From the NCBI RefSeq assembly GCF_026151165.2, contig NZ_CP117849.1, positions 2,728,001-2,792,000 on the forward strand: 64,000 nucleotides of DNA, in the 5' to 3' direction. Each line of letters begins with the position of its first letter. Position 1 is the stretch's first letter. Of this stretch, positions 1 to 9,319 are shown piece by piece. Under the pieces are notes generated by a model that was not told where the DNA came from, did not search any database, and worked only from the letters and a program-made list of their open reading frames with translations. This DNA is from Cryobacterium sp. SO2. GTDB taxonomy: Bacteria; Actinomycetota; Actinomycetes; Actinomycetales; Microbacteriaceae. The position numbers and the translations under genes are program-made.

Positions 1-361
1 AGATGTGTCCGGCGTCGAAGAGGTGCTGCAGGAACTTCTGCGCGTTGACCTCGTGGCGCACGTCAGTGGTGCGGATGAAGTCGTCGTTCTTGATGTCGAC
101 AGTCTCCAGCAGCGGCTTCCACGCGGTCTCGACCAGACGGTCGGCCCATTCCTTGGGGGTGACCCCGTTGGCGGTGGCGGTGCGCAGGATCTTCTGGCCG
201 TGCTCGTCGGTGCCGGTGAGCAGCCAAGCGTGCTCCCCACGCTGGCGGTGCCAGCGGGCAAGGACATCCGCGGCCACCTCCGTGTAAGCGTGCCCGATGT
301 GCGGGACATCATTCACATAGAAAATAGGCGTGGTGATGTAAAAAGATGAGCCGTCGGACAT
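1..361 (-). CDS. metG: Methionyl-tRNA synthetase, N-terminal part (runs off the left edge)
   Basis: Charges tRNA-Met with methionine in the cytoplasm. The first 120 codons are present. They show the class I synthetase N-terminus (ITTPIFYVND) followed by the HIGH-type nucleotide-binding motif PHIGH at about residues 20-24, and then GTDEHGQK, typical of MetRS. The start ATG at 361-359 has no Shine-Dalgarno but lies 6 nt downstream of a TAAGAT -10 hexamer, which supports this start and a leaderless mRNA. The rest of the protein, including the KMSKS loop, lies outside the window. rsmI follows 66 bp away on the same strand but upstream, transcribed toward metG. Confidence 0.95.
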   Translation of the reverse strand, partial: MSDGSSFYITTPIFYVNDVPHIGHAYTEVAADVLARWHRQRGEHAWLLTGTDEHGQKILRTATANGVTPKEWADRLVETAWKPLLETVDIKNDDFIRTTDVRHEVNAQKFLQHLFDAGHI

Positions 362-367
362 GCTTTC

Positions 368-373
368 ATCTTA
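368..373 (-). promoter_or_regulatory. -10 hexamer of leaderless metG promoter
   Basis: TAAGAT on the minus strand, 6 nt before the metG ATG. The spacing puts the transcript start at or next to the start codon. Same layout as many other genes in this window. Confidence 0.6.
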
Positions 374-427
374 TGGGGACGTGCCCAGCCCATCGACCCC
401 GTTACGCCGCGCGCCGTGGCGGGCTAG

Positions 428-1303
428 TCAGAGCAGCGGCAGCTCGGGTTGCGGGGCGACCTTCGTGCGGGTCGCACCGGCCCCGGCGGCCTTGCCGGTG
501 AGGGCCGCTTCGTACAGGTCGCGCTTGCCGAGGCCCGAGGCGGCGGACACATCGGCCGCGGCATCCTTGAGCCTGGCGCCGGCCGCGACGAGGGCCAGGA
601 CCTCCTCGACGCCGGTGGCGAGGTCGAGCACCCGGGCGGCGGCGCCGGCGACGACGATGCAGATCTCGCCGCGCACGCCCTCGGCGGCCCACTCGGCAAG
701 CTCGGCGGCGGTGCCGCGCTTGACCTCTTCATAGAACTTGGTCAGTTCCCGGCAGACCACCACCCGGCGGTCGGCCCCGAGGGCGGCGGCGAGGTCGGTG
801 AGGGAGGCGGCGAGCCGGTTGGGCGACTCGAAGAAGACCATGGTGCGGCGTTCGGTGGCCACCTCGCGCAGGGCCTGCATCCGCTCGCCGTGCTTGCGGG
901 GCAGGAAGCCCTCGAAGGTGAACCTGTCGGTGGGCAGCCCGGAGACGGCCAGAGCCGTGAGCACCGCGGATGGCCCGGGCAGGGCAGTGACGAGAACGCC
1001 GGCAGTGATGGCGGCATCCACCAGGTGGAAGCCGGGGTCGGAGACCGTGGGCATGCCGGCGTCGCTGAGCACGAGCAGGTCGGTGTCGCGGGCCAGCTCC
1101 ACGAGCTCGGCGGCCTTACCGCGCTCGTTGTGGTCGTGCAGGGCGATCAGCCGGGGCCGGTTCTCGATGCCGAGAGCCTTGAGCAGGTGCACGGTGACCC
1201 TGGTGTCCTCCGCGGCGATGACGGTGCTGGTGCGCAGCGCCTCGATGAGGCGGGTCGAGGCATCCCCGAGGTTTCCGATAGGGGTGGCAGCCAGAATGAT
1301 CAT
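428..1303 (-). CDS. rsmI: 16S rRNA (cytidine(1402)-2'-O)-methyltransferase RsmI
   Basis: Methylates the ribose of C1402 in 16S rRNA using SAM. The 291-residue product has the tetrapyrrole-methylase fold signature: N-terminal LAATPIGNLGD, then AAEDTR near residue 33, LSDAGMPTVSDPG near residue 75, and ALPGPSA, all diagnostic of RsmI. The open frame continues far upstream, but homology begins exactly at the methionine at 1303, so I take that start. No good Shine-Dalgarno or TANNNT box precedes it. It is divergent from the mannosyltransferase gene at 1343, a pairing often seen in actinobacteria (family knowledge). Confidence 0.95.
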   Translation of the reverse strand: MIILAATPIGNLGDASTRLIEALRTSTVIAAEDTRVTVHLLKALGIENRPRLIALHDHNERGKAAELVELARDTDLLVLSDAGMPTVSDPGFHLVDAAITAGVLVTALPGPSAVLTALAVSGLPTDRFTFEGFLPRKHGERMQALREVATERRTMVFFESPNRLAASLTDLAAALGADRRVVVCRELTKFYEEVKRGTAAELAEWAAEGVRGEICIVVAGAAARVLDLATGVEEVLALVAAGARLKDAAADVSAASGLGKRDLYEAALTGKAAGAGATRTKVAPQPELPLL

Positions 1304-1330
1304 GGTCCCAGTCTCGCAGCACCGGCTCAC

Positions 1331-1336
1331 TACGAT
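1331..1336 (+). promoter_or_regulatory. -10 hexamer of leaderless mannosyltransferase promoter
   Basis: TACGAT ends 6 nt before the GTG at 1343. It decides the start inside a much longer open frame. Confidence 0.55.
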
Positions 1337-1342
1337 GGTCAG

Positions 1343-2935
1343 GTGCTTCCCACCCTCCGCGACACCGGCCCTGAGACCACCCGTCGGCCCGCCCTGTGGT
1401 CGAACCGCTGGGTTCGGCTTGCCGTGCCGGCCTTCGTGGTCCTCCTCGCCGCGGTGCTGCGCTTCTGGAACCTCGGCCACCCCGCCTCGCTGGTCTTCGA
1501 CGAGACCTTCTACGTGAAGGACGCCTGGAGCCTGTTCAACAACGGCTACGAGTCCACCTGGCCCGAGGGCGCCGACGCCCTCTTCGCCGCCGGTCAGAGC
1601 AACATCTTCGGCACCGCGGCATCCTTCGTCGTGCACCCGCCGCTGGGCAAGTGGCTCATCGCCCTGGGCATGGCCGTCTTCGGCGCCGACAACCCGTTCG
1701 GCTGGCGGGTGATGACGGCGTTGATCGGCGTGCTCGCCGTCGTGCTGCTCATGCTCATCGCGCACAAGCTCTTCGGGTCGGTGCTGCTCGCGTCGATCGC
1801 CGGTTTCCTCTTCGCCATCGACGGCAACGCCATCGTGATGAGCCGAGTGGCCCTGCTCGACAACTATGTGATGTTCTTCGCGCTGCTCGGGTTCGGCGCT
1901 GTGCTGATGGACCGCGACCACCACCGGAAGCGACTGGCGGCCTGGATGGCCGAGAAACGGGACAACGAGGTTGAACCGACCTGGGGCCCGGCCCTGTGGT
2001 GGCGGCCGTGGGTGTTCGCGGCCGGCCTGGCCTTCGGGCTGGCCTGCTCGGTGAAGTGGTCTGGCCTGTACTTCCTGGCCGCGTTCGGCATCTACCTCGT
2101 GGTCGTCGACGCGCTCGCCCGTCGCCGGGCCGGGCTGCCGTTCTGGATCAGCGGCGCGATCCTCAAGCAGGCTCCGGTGACGTTCCTGCTGATGGTGCCG
2201 GTCGCCGTGGTCACGTTCATGGTCTCCTGGACCGGCTGGTTCGTCACCAGGGGCGGGTACTACCGGGACTGGGCCGACCAGGCGGGCCAGGCGTGGACGG
2301 GGGCGCTGGCCTGGGTGCCGCACTCGCTGCAGAGTTTCTGGCACTACCAGGCGGCCGCGTACGCCTACCACGTGGGCCTGGTGACGCCGCATCCGTATCA
2401 GGCGAACCCGCTGACCTGGCTGCTGATGACCCGGCCGACGAGCATGTACTACCAGGGCAGTTCCCTGGGCGAGAACGGCTGCGGCTACACCACCTGCTCT
2501 GAGGCGATCACGGGCATCGCCAACCCGATCATCTGGTGGGCGGCCACCGCGGCCATCCTCTACCTGGTCTACCGGCTGGCTCGCTACCGCGAGTGGCGGG
2601 TGGGCCTGATCCTGATGGGCATGGTCGCGGGCTACCTGCCGTGGCTGATGTACCTGAACCGCACCGTCTTCCAGTTCTATACGATCGCGTTCGAGCCGTA
2701 CCTGCTCCTCGGGCTCACCCTGGTGATCGGGATGCTGCTCGGTGTGGGCCGGACACCGTCCGGCGGCACTGACAGGAACGAGACCGACAGGGACAACACC
2801 GCCGGCCTCGTCATCGTCGTGACGTTCCTGAGTGTCGCCGTGCTGGTGAGCGCCTTCTTCTTCCCGATCTGGACCGGCTCCCAGGTGCCGTTCGCCTTCT
2901 GGCAACTGCACATCTGGCTCCCCAGCTGGCGTTGA
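1343..2935 (+). CDS. Dolichyl-phosphate-mannose--protein mannosyltransferase (GT39, actinobacterial Pmt)
   Basis: Polytopic membrane enzyme of 530 residues that transfers mannose from polyprenyl-phosphate-mannose to Ser/Thr of exported proteins. A first membrane segment spans about residues 27-45. It is followed by the acidic loop motif VFDETFYVKD with the DE pair at 53-54, the proposed catalytic acids of GT39 enzymes. At least nine further hydrophobic helices follow. The conserved SWTGWF and the PYQ..PLTW region seen in bacterial PMTs are also present. The start is GTG at 1343, placed by a TACGAT box; the open frame upstream runs antisense through rsmI and is spurious. It is divergent from rsmI. 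Substrates would be secreted glycoproteins and lipoproteins (inferred). Confidence 0.9.
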   Translation: MLPTLRDTGPETTRRPALWSNRWVRLAVPAFVVLLAAVLRFWNLGHPASLVFDETFYVKDAWSLFNNGYESTWPEGADALFAAGQSNIFGTAASFVVHPPLGKWLIALGMAVFGADNPFGWRVMTALIGVLAVVLLMLIAHKLFGSVLLASIAGFLFAIDGNAIVMSRVALLDNYVMFFALLGFGAVLMDRDHHRKRLAAWMAEKRDNEVEPTWGPALWWRPWVFAAGLAFGLACSVKWSGLYFLAAFGIYLVVVDALARRRAGLPFWISGAILKQAPVTFLLMVPVAVVTFMVSWTGWFVTRGGYYRDWADQAGQAWTGALAWVPHSLQSFWHYQAAAYAYHVGLVTPHPYQANPLTWLLMTRPTSMYYQGSSLGENGCGYTTCSEAITGIANPIIWWAATAAILYLVYRLARYREWRVGLILMGMVAGYLPWLMYLNRTVFQFYTIAFEPYLLLGLTLVIGMLLGVGRTPSGGTDRNETDRDNTAGLVIVVTFLSVAVLVSAFFFPIWTGSQVPFAFWQLHIWLPSWR

Positions 2936-3125
2936 TCAGCGGATTCACACTTATTGCAGACCGTGCATACATCTCGACGTATGCCAAAATTGGAATACAT
3001 CGGCTGTTAAAGGCGTGTGAATTCACCACGATTTCGGTGCTTCGACCCGTAGGATATCCGGTATCTGCTTGACGAGTGTTTGCTCTACAACCGACTGAGA
3101 AGTCCAGATACAAACCAAAGGCCTC
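2936..3125 (+). promoter_or_regulatory. Upstream region of the desaturase gene with inverted repeats
   Basis: This spacer is clearly less GC-rich than its surroundings. It contains GCATAC-N8-GTATGC (2965-2984) and a perfect GTGAATTCAC palindrome (3017-3026). ATTCACAC at 2943-2950 and GTGTGAAT at 3015-3022 form a wider inverted pair. These look like operator sites or leader stems of a regulated promoter. I cannot place the -10 with confidence. Cold or membrane-fluidity control would fit the gene but is inference. Confidence 0.4.
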
Positions 3126-4226
3126 ATGTCGGAAGCATCTGCCGCACCCACGGTGCGTATTGTCCGCACTCGCAAGGGTGGCGACTCCAAGAATCCCACC
3201 ACCGAGTACTCGTCGCTGCTGCACACCGTGCGCAATCTGGGCCTTCTCGGCCGCCGCACGGGCTTCTACTGGGGCGTCTTCGCCGCCCTGGTGCTGATCA
3301 CCGCCGGCCTCGGCGTGGGCTTCGTGCTGCTGGGCGACTCCTGGTACCAGCTGATCATCGCCGGCGTGCTCGGCATCATCCTCACCCAGTTCGCGTTCCT
3401 CGCCCACGAGGCCTCGCACCGGCAGGTCTTCGAGTCCGGCCCCGCGAACGACAGGGCCGGCCGCATCCTCGCGAACCTCTTCGTGGGCATCAGCTACGCC
3501 TGGTGGATGACCAAGCACAGCCGCCACCACGCCAACCCGAACGTGGTCGGCAAGGACCCCGACATCGACCCCGACGTGATCCGCTTCAACGAGAAGGACG
3601 CGTCAGAGGTCAACTGGATCACCTCGTTCATCACCCGCAAGCAGGGCTACCTGTTCTTCCCGCTGCTCACCCTCGAGGGCATCAACCTGCACATCCACGG
3701 CTTCAAGACCGTGTTCGGCAAGGGCAAGGTCGACAAGCGCTGGCTTGAGATCACCATGCTCACCACGCGCATCCTGGTCTACTTCGCCGTCATCTTCTAC
3801 TTCCTGCCGCTGGGCATGGCGTTCGCCTTCATCGGCGTGCAGATGGCCGTCTTCGGCGTCTACATGGGCGCCTCCTTCGCCCCGAACCACAAGGGCATGC
3901 CGCAGCTGCCGCACGAGAGCAAGGTCGACTTCCTGCGTCGCCAGGTGCTCACCTCGCGCAACATCCGCGGCGGCACCTTCATGGACACCTTCATGGGCGG
4001 CCTCAACTACCAGGTCGAGCACCACCTGTTCCCGAACATGGCTCGCCCGCACCTGAAGAAGGCCCAGGAGATCACCAAGGAATACTGCGAGTCGAACAAG
4101 ATCCTCTACACCGAGACCGGTCTGTTCGAGTCCTACGGCATCGTCATCGCCTACCTCAACAAGGTGGGCCTGGCCGCCCGCGACCCGTTCGACTGCCCGA
4201 TGGTGCAGCGCTTCCACCACCGTTAG
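3126..4226 (+). CDS. Membrane fatty acid desaturase (acyl-CoA/lipid desaturase family)
   Basis: Di-iron membrane enzyme of 366 residues that inserts a cis double bond into fatty acyl chains. The three histidine boxes are intact: HEASH at 94-98, HSRHH at 131-135 and QVEHH at 296-300. Hydrophobic hairpins lie around residues 48-92 and 212-255. The start ATG at 3126 is preceded by AAAGG. Electrons probably come from a ferredoxin or flavodoxin system encoded elsewhere. The long, relatively AT-rich spacer upstream suggests regulation, plausibly by temperature. A nested palindrome follows the stop codon. Regioselectivity (delta-9 or other) cannot be told from the sequence alone. Confidence 0.93.
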   Translation: MSEASAAPTVRIVRTRKGGDSKNPTTEYSSLLHTVRNLGLLGRRTGFYWGVFAALVLITAGLGVGFVLLGDSWYQLIIAGVLGIILTQFAFLAHEASHRQVFESGPANDRAGRILANLFVGISYAWWMTKHSRHHANPNVVGKDPDIDPDVIRFNEKDASEVNWITSFITRKQGYLFFPLLTLEGINLHIHGFKTVFGKGKVDKRWLEITMLTTRILVYFAVIFYFLPLGMAFAFIGVQMAVFGVYMGASFAPNHKGMPQLPHESKVDFLRRQVLTSRNIRGGTFMDTFMGGLNYQVEHHLFPNMARPHLKKAQEITKEYCESNKILYTETGLFESYGIVIAYLNKVGLAARDPFDCPMVQRFHHR

Positions 4227-4236
4227 AGTCCAAGCA

Positions 4237-4301
4237 CTCGCGAACCGTGAGTTGAGCCCCAATCCGGCGCCCGGGTTGGGGCTTTTCTCACGGTTCGCGA
4301 G
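4237..4301. terminator. Nested perfect palindrome after the desaturase gene, probable terminator
   Basis: A 15-nt outer arm (4237-4251) is perfectly complementary to 4287-4301, and an inner 8-nt arm AGCCCCAA (4255-4262) pairs with 4276-4283. The loop is GC-rich. The structure is strand-symmetric. Its right arm ends 8 bp before the -10 box of the next gene, so it could also act as an operator. Confidence 0.65.
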
Positions 4302-4309
4302 CCGATCGG

Positions 4310-4315
4310 TAGGTT
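4310..4315 (+). promoter_or_regulatory. -10 hexamer of leaderless YeiH-family promoter
   Basis: TAGGTT ends 6 nt before the ATG at 4322. There is no Shine-Dalgarno. Confidence 0.6.
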
Positions 4316-4321
4316 TGTGGG

Positions 4322-5335
4322 ATGTGGATGTGGGGAGTTGCGGCCGCCGCGTGCGCGACGCTGGTCGCGTGGGGCGTGCATGCCGCCGTGCCCGCGGTGC
4401 CGTTGCTTACCGCGGCGGTGGTGCTCGGCATCGTGGTGGGGCAGCTGCCGGGGGTGCGCCCCGCGCTGACCGGCCCACTGAAGCCCGGCCTGTCCCTGGC
4501 GGCTAAACGCCTGATGCGGCTCGGCGTGGTGCTGCTGGGCCTCAAGCTCAGCCTGGTCGACATCGCGGGACTCGGCTGGCTCACCATCAGCACCACCGTG
4601 CTGATCGTGCTACTCACCTTCTTCGGCACCCTGTGGCTGGGCCGCCGGGTGGGCCTGCCAGGCAACCAGCCGCTGCTCATCGCCACCGGCTTCGCCGTCT
4701 GTGGTGCCTCCGCTATCGGCGCGATGAGCGGGGTGGTCAAGGCCAAAGACGAGGAGACCGCCACCCCGGTGGCGCTGGTCACCCTGTGCGGCACCCTCGC
4801 GATCGGCGTGCTGCCGCTGCTCTGGCATCCGCTGGGCCTGACGGACCTGCAGTTCGGCCACTGGGTGGGCGCCGGCGTGCACGACGTGGGCCAGGTGGTC
4901 GCCACGGCGCAGATCGCCGGTTCGGCGGCCCTCGCCGTGGCCGTGGTGGTCAAGCTCACCCGGGTGCTGATGCTTGCCCCGCTCGTGGCCGGCGTGGCCG
5001 TATACGAGCGCAGGAGGGTGGCCGTGGCCGCCGGCGGCCACGGCACCGTCGATCCGGTCGGCTCCCCCGCCGCCCGGCGTCCCCCTGTCGTTCCGCTGTT
5101 CGTCGCCGGGTTCCTGGCCATGGTGCTGGTGCGCACCTTCGTTCCGCTTCCGGCCACCGTGCTCGACATTGCGGACCTCCTGCAGACAGTGCTGCTGGCC
5201 ATGGCCCTGTTCGGATTGGGCACCTCCGTGCGCCTGGCTTCGCTCCTGCGCACCGGCGGGCGTGCCCTCGGCGTGGGGCTGGCCTCCTGGCTGCTCATCG
5301 CGGTCCTGGCGCTGGCTGCCGTGGCCGTCAGCTGA
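4322..5335 (+). CDS. YeiH/UPF0324 family putative sulfate exporter
   Basis: Integral membrane protein of 337 residues with about ten hydrophobic helices. It carries the UPF0324 (Cons_hypoth698) signatures GFAVCGASAI near residue 124 and WVGAGVHDVGQV near residue 180. Family members are annotated as putative sulfate exporters, on the basis of links to cysteine and sulfonate metabolism. The direct neighbour is metY, a sulfide-assimilating enzyme, which fits a role in sulfur homeostasis, but transport of sulfate or sulfide is inference. The start is fixed by a TAGGTT box 6 nt upstream. Confidence 0.85.
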   Translation: MWMWGVAAAACATLVAWGVHAAVPAVPLLTAAVVLGIVVGQLPGVRPALTGPLKPGLSLAAKRLMRLGVVLLGLKLSLVDIAGLGWLTISTTVLIVLLTFFGTLWLGRRVGLPGNQPLLIATGFAVCGASAIGAMSGVVKAKDEETATPVALVTLCGTLAIGVLPLLWHPLGLTDLQFGHWVGAGVHDVGQVVATAQIAGSAALAVAVVVKLTRVLMLAPLVAGVAVYERRRVAVAAGGHGTVDPVGSPAARRPPVVPLFVAGFLAMVLVRTFVPLPATVLDIADLLQTVLLAMALFGLGTSVRLASLLRTGGRALGVGLASWLLIAVLALAAVAVS

Positions 5336-5407
5336 GCCTGGCGCTGAGCCCGGGCTACGGATTTCACTCTGTTACGTCCGCCCGCTTCGGGGCCGGCGCA
5401 GGGCCGG

Positions 5408-5413
5408 TAGCGT
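5408..5413 (+). promoter_or_regulatory. -10 hexamer of leaderless metY promoter
   Basis: TAGCGT ends 6 nt before the ATG at 5420. Confidence 0.6.
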
Positions 5414-5419
5414 ACTCCC

Positions 5420-6721
5420 ATGGCAGATCGCGAGTACGGCTTCACGACCAGGGCAATCCACGCCGGGAACATCCCCGACGCAGTGACCGGGGCGCGGGCC
5501 CTGCCCATCTACCAGACCAGCGCTTTCGTCTTCGACGACACCGCGGATGCCGCGGCCCGCTTCGCCCTGCAGAAGTACGGCAACGTCTACTCTCGGCTCT
5601 CCAACCCCACCGTGGCGGCGTTCGAAGAGCGCATCGCGAGCCTCGAGGGCGGCCTCGGCGCCGTCGCCACCGCCTCGGGACTCGCCGCCCAGTACATCAC
5701 CTTCGCCAGCCTGGCCGGCTCCGGCGACCACATCGTCTCCAGCGCCAACCTTTACGGCGGCTCGATCACCCAGCTCGACGTGACCCTGCGTCGTTTCGGC
5801 GTGGAGACCACCTTCGTGCAGTCCGCCGACCCGGCAGACTACGCCGCCGCGATCACGGACAAGACCAAGCTGATCTTCGCCGAGACCGTGGCCAACCCGT
5901 CCGGCGAGGTCGCCGACATCGAGGGCCTGGCGGCGGTGGCGCACGCCGCCGGCATCCCGTTGATCATCGACTCCACCATCGCCACCCCCTATCTGTGCCG
6001 CCCCATCGAATGGGGCGCTGACATCGTCATCCACTCCGCCACCAAGTTCCTCGGCGGCCACGGCACCACCCTCGGCGGCATCGTCGTGGAGAGCGGCCGG
6101 TTCAACTGGCACAGCGAGAAGTTCCCGCTCTTCACCGAGCCCGTGCCCAGCTACGGCGGCCTGGAGTGGTCCGGCAACTTCGGCGAGTACGCCTTCCTCA
6201 CCCGCCTCCGCGCCGAACAACTGCGCGACATCGGCCCCGTGCTGGCCCCGCATTCCGCGTTCCTGCTCGCCCAGGGCGTCGAGACGCTGCCCTACCGCCT
6301 GCAGGCGCACGTGAACAACGCCCGCATCGTGGCCGAGTGGCTCGACGCCGACCCGCGGGTCGATTTCGTCAACTGGGCCGGCCTGCCCAGCCACCCGCAC
6401 TACGAGCGCAGCCTCAAGTACCTGCCCAAGGGCCCCGGCTCGGTGTTCAGCTTCGGCGTCAAGGGCGGCCGCGACGCCGGCCGCACCTTCATCGAATCGG
6501 TCGACCTGGCCAGCCACCTCGCCAACATCGGCGACGCCAAGACCCTGGTCATCCACCCGGCCTCCACCACCCACGCCCAGCTCAGTGAGCAGCAGCTCGT
6601 CGACGCCGGTGTGCTGGCCGGCCTCGTGCGCATCAGCGTGGGCATTGAGGATGTCGACGACATCATCTACGATCTCGACCAGGCCCTGGCCCAGGCCGCC
6701 GGCACGTCAGGAGCGTCATGA
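5420..6721 (+). CDS. metY: O-acetylhomoserine aminocarboxypropyltransferase (sulfhydrylase)
   Basis: PLP enzyme of the Cys/Met metabolism family (433 residues). It joins O-acetyl-L-homoserine and sulfide to give homocysteine in methionine synthesis. The MetY-type N-terminus (FTTRAIHAG, then LPIYQTSAFVF) is present, as is the PLP lysine in HSATKFLGGHG (Lys209). Asp184 in LIIDST pairs with the PLP pyridine nitrogen. The length and the long N-terminal half fit MetY better than cystathionine gamma-synthase. The stop codon overlaps the next start (ATGA at 6718-6721), so the CoA-binding gene is translationally coupled. Confidence 0.93.
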   Translation: MADREYGFTTRAIHAGNIPDAVTGARALPIYQTSAFVFDDTADAAARFALQKYGNVYSRLSNPTVAAFEERIASLEGGLGAVATASGLAAQYITFASLAGSGDHIVSSANLYGGSITQLDVTLRRFGVETTFVQSADPADYAAAITDKTKLIFAETVANPSGEVADIEGLAAVAHAAGIPLIIDSTIATPYLCRPIEWGADIVIHSATKFLGGHGTTLGGIVVESGRFNWHSEKFPLFTEPVPSYGGLEWSGNFGEYAFLTRLRAEQLRDIGPVLAPHSAFLLAQGVETLPYRLQAHVNNARIVAEWLDADPRVDFVNWAGLPSHPHYERSLKYLPKGPGSVFSFGVKGGRDAGRTFIESVDLASHLANIGDAKTLVIHPASTTHAQLSEQQLVDAGVLAGLVRISVGIEDVDDIIYDLDQALAQAAGTSGAS

Positions 6722-7299
6722 GCACCGACACTGTGAACAGCACCGAAACCGTCCAGCTCACCAACGGGCTCAGCTGCAGCGTTCCCGCCGATTCCCCGCT
6801 GGCCAAGCTGCTGCGCACCCAGCGCACCTGGGAGGGACCGGACGCCAAGGCGCGCCTGGGCATCCTGCGCCGCGCGAAGTCCATCGCCATCGTGGGCGCC
6901 TCCCCCAACCCCGCCCGCTCCAGCTACTTCGTGGGCACCTACCTGCAGCAGTCCAGCGACTACAGGGTCTACTTCGTCAACCCCCGGGCCGACACCATCC
7001 TCGGCCAGAAGGCCTACCCCGATCTGGCCTCGCTGCCCGAGGTGCCCGATATCGTCGACGTCTTCCGCAAGGCGTCCGACATCCCGTCCGTGATCGATGA
7101 CGCTCTCGCGGTCGGCGCCCAGACGGTGTGGGTGCAACTCGGCATCTGGAACCAGGAGGCGGCTGAATACGGCGAATCGAAGGGTCTCACGATCGTGATG
7201 GACCGGTGCATCAAGATCGAGCACGCCCGCTTCCACGGCGGACTGCACCTGCTCGGCTTCGACACCGGCCAGATCACCGCGCGCAAGACCATCCGGTAG
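6718..7299 (+). CDS. CoA-binding (YccU-like Rossmann) protein
   Basis: 193-residue cytoplasmic protein of the CoA_binding_2/YccU family. The Rossmann nucleotide loop is IVGASPNPARSS near residue 60. It is followed by VYFVNP and VDVFRKASDIPSVIDDA, and the C-terminal MDRCIKIEH that is characteristic of the family. Its biochemical role is not established; binding of CoA or a related nucleotide is inferred from the fold. It overlaps metY by 4 nt. In actinobacteria it commonly follows metY, which suggests a function tied to O-acetylhomoserine or acetyl-CoA use (inference). The first 30 residues are a non-conserved tail. Confidence 0.85.
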   Translation: MSTDTVNSTETVQLTNGLSCSVPADSPLAKLLRTQRTWEGPDAKARLGILRRAKSIAIVGASPNPARSSYFVGTYLQQSSDYRVYFVNPRADTILGQKAYPDLASLPEVPDIVDVFRKASDIPSVIDDALAVGAQTVWVQLGIWNQEAAEYGESKGLTIVMDRCIKIEHARFHGGLHLLGFDTGQITARKTIR

Positions 7300-7307
7300 C
7301 CGCCGCG

Positions 7308-7313
7308 TACGAT
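7308..7313 (+). promoter_or_regulatory. -10 hexamer of leaderless sdaA promoter
   Basis: TACGAT followed by 6 nt and GTG at 7320, the same layout as for the mannosyltransferase gene. Confidence 0.6.
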
Positions 7314-7319
7314 GGGCAG

Positions 7320-8705
<1,386 letters not shown>

Positions 8706-8776
8706 CTGCGCTGTCGGAGACGCCACTCGAAGAGGGCACACCAGGGCGCCCCGACAACGTAATCCCTGACCTAAGC

Positions 8777-8782
8777 TAGGTT
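8777..8782 (+). promoter_or_regulatory. -10 hexamer upstream of the broken LysM gene
   Basis: TAGGTT has the leaderless layout and predicts a start at about 8789-8790. There is no ATG, GTG or TTG at that place in frame. Confidence 0.4.
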
Positions 8783-8790
8783 CCCGGGGG

Positions 8791-9305
8791 TACACCATCG
8801 ACGATTCCACTCTTTCACCGCGCCGCCTGCTGTCGCCGCGCCCGCTCGGCGCCGCTCTGGTCGTCGCCGCAGGACTGCTGCTCACCGGCTGCGCGACCGC
8901 GCCGGCGCCCGCCGTGACCCAGACGATCGTGGTCACCGCGACCCCGACGCCCACGCCGACACCGACTCCTACCCCGACGCCCACGCCTACGCCGGTGCCC
9001 ACCGAGGAGCCCGTGGTGGAGGACCCGTCGCTCGACCCGAACCCCGAACTGCCCGCCGAGCCCCTGCCGGAGGGCCCGGCGCAGGACCTCGGCGCTATCC
9101 CGGGGCCCAGGGCACGCCGGAGCTCGACGGCACGGGCATGCCGATCAGCTACAAGGTCATCGAGAACGACTCGTTCTTCGACATCGCCCAGCGCTTCAAC
9201 ATCCCGATGCAGCAGCTGCTCAAGATGAACCCCAAGGTTTCCGGGGTGGGCGAGAACATCTACATCCGCCAGGTGATCAACCTGGACTGGACCAAGACCG
9301 GGTAA
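8791..9305 (+). pseudogene. LysM-domain lipoprotein, frameshifted and without a visible start codon
   Basis: The first frame encodes a signal peptide ending in the lipobox LLTGC. After it come a Thr-Pro repeat (8938-8994) and an acidic Pro-rich linker. At about 9099-9104 the reading frame breaks. The following frame (9102-9305) encodes a LysM-like peptidoglycan-binding module (SYKVIENDSFFDIAQRF, then QQLLKMNP). Restoring one G to the run GGGG rejoins the two halves. The first frame also lacks a standard start codon between the preceding stop and residue 8914. Either the gene is decaying or the assembly has homopolymer errors. An intact version would be a cell-wall-anchored lipoprotein. Confidence 0.7.
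8938..8994 (+). repeat. Thr-Pro coding microsatellite
   Basis: An ACN-CCN hexanucleotide repeat gives an alternating Thr-Pro wall-spanning linker in the LysM lipoprotein frame. It is a plausible mannosylation target. Confidence 0.6.
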
Positions 9306-9319
9306 TCAGCGGGTCGCAC

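Noticed and set aside
449..1342. Long open frame upstream of the mannosyltransferase, antisense to rsmI
   Set aside because: It is a high-GC shadow of rsmI on the other strand; homology and the TACGAT box place the real start at 1343.
1304..2911. Long upstream extension of the rsmI frame
   Set aside because: The sequence is Arg/His/Gly-rich shadow of the mannosyltransferase gene; RsmI homology starts at 1303.
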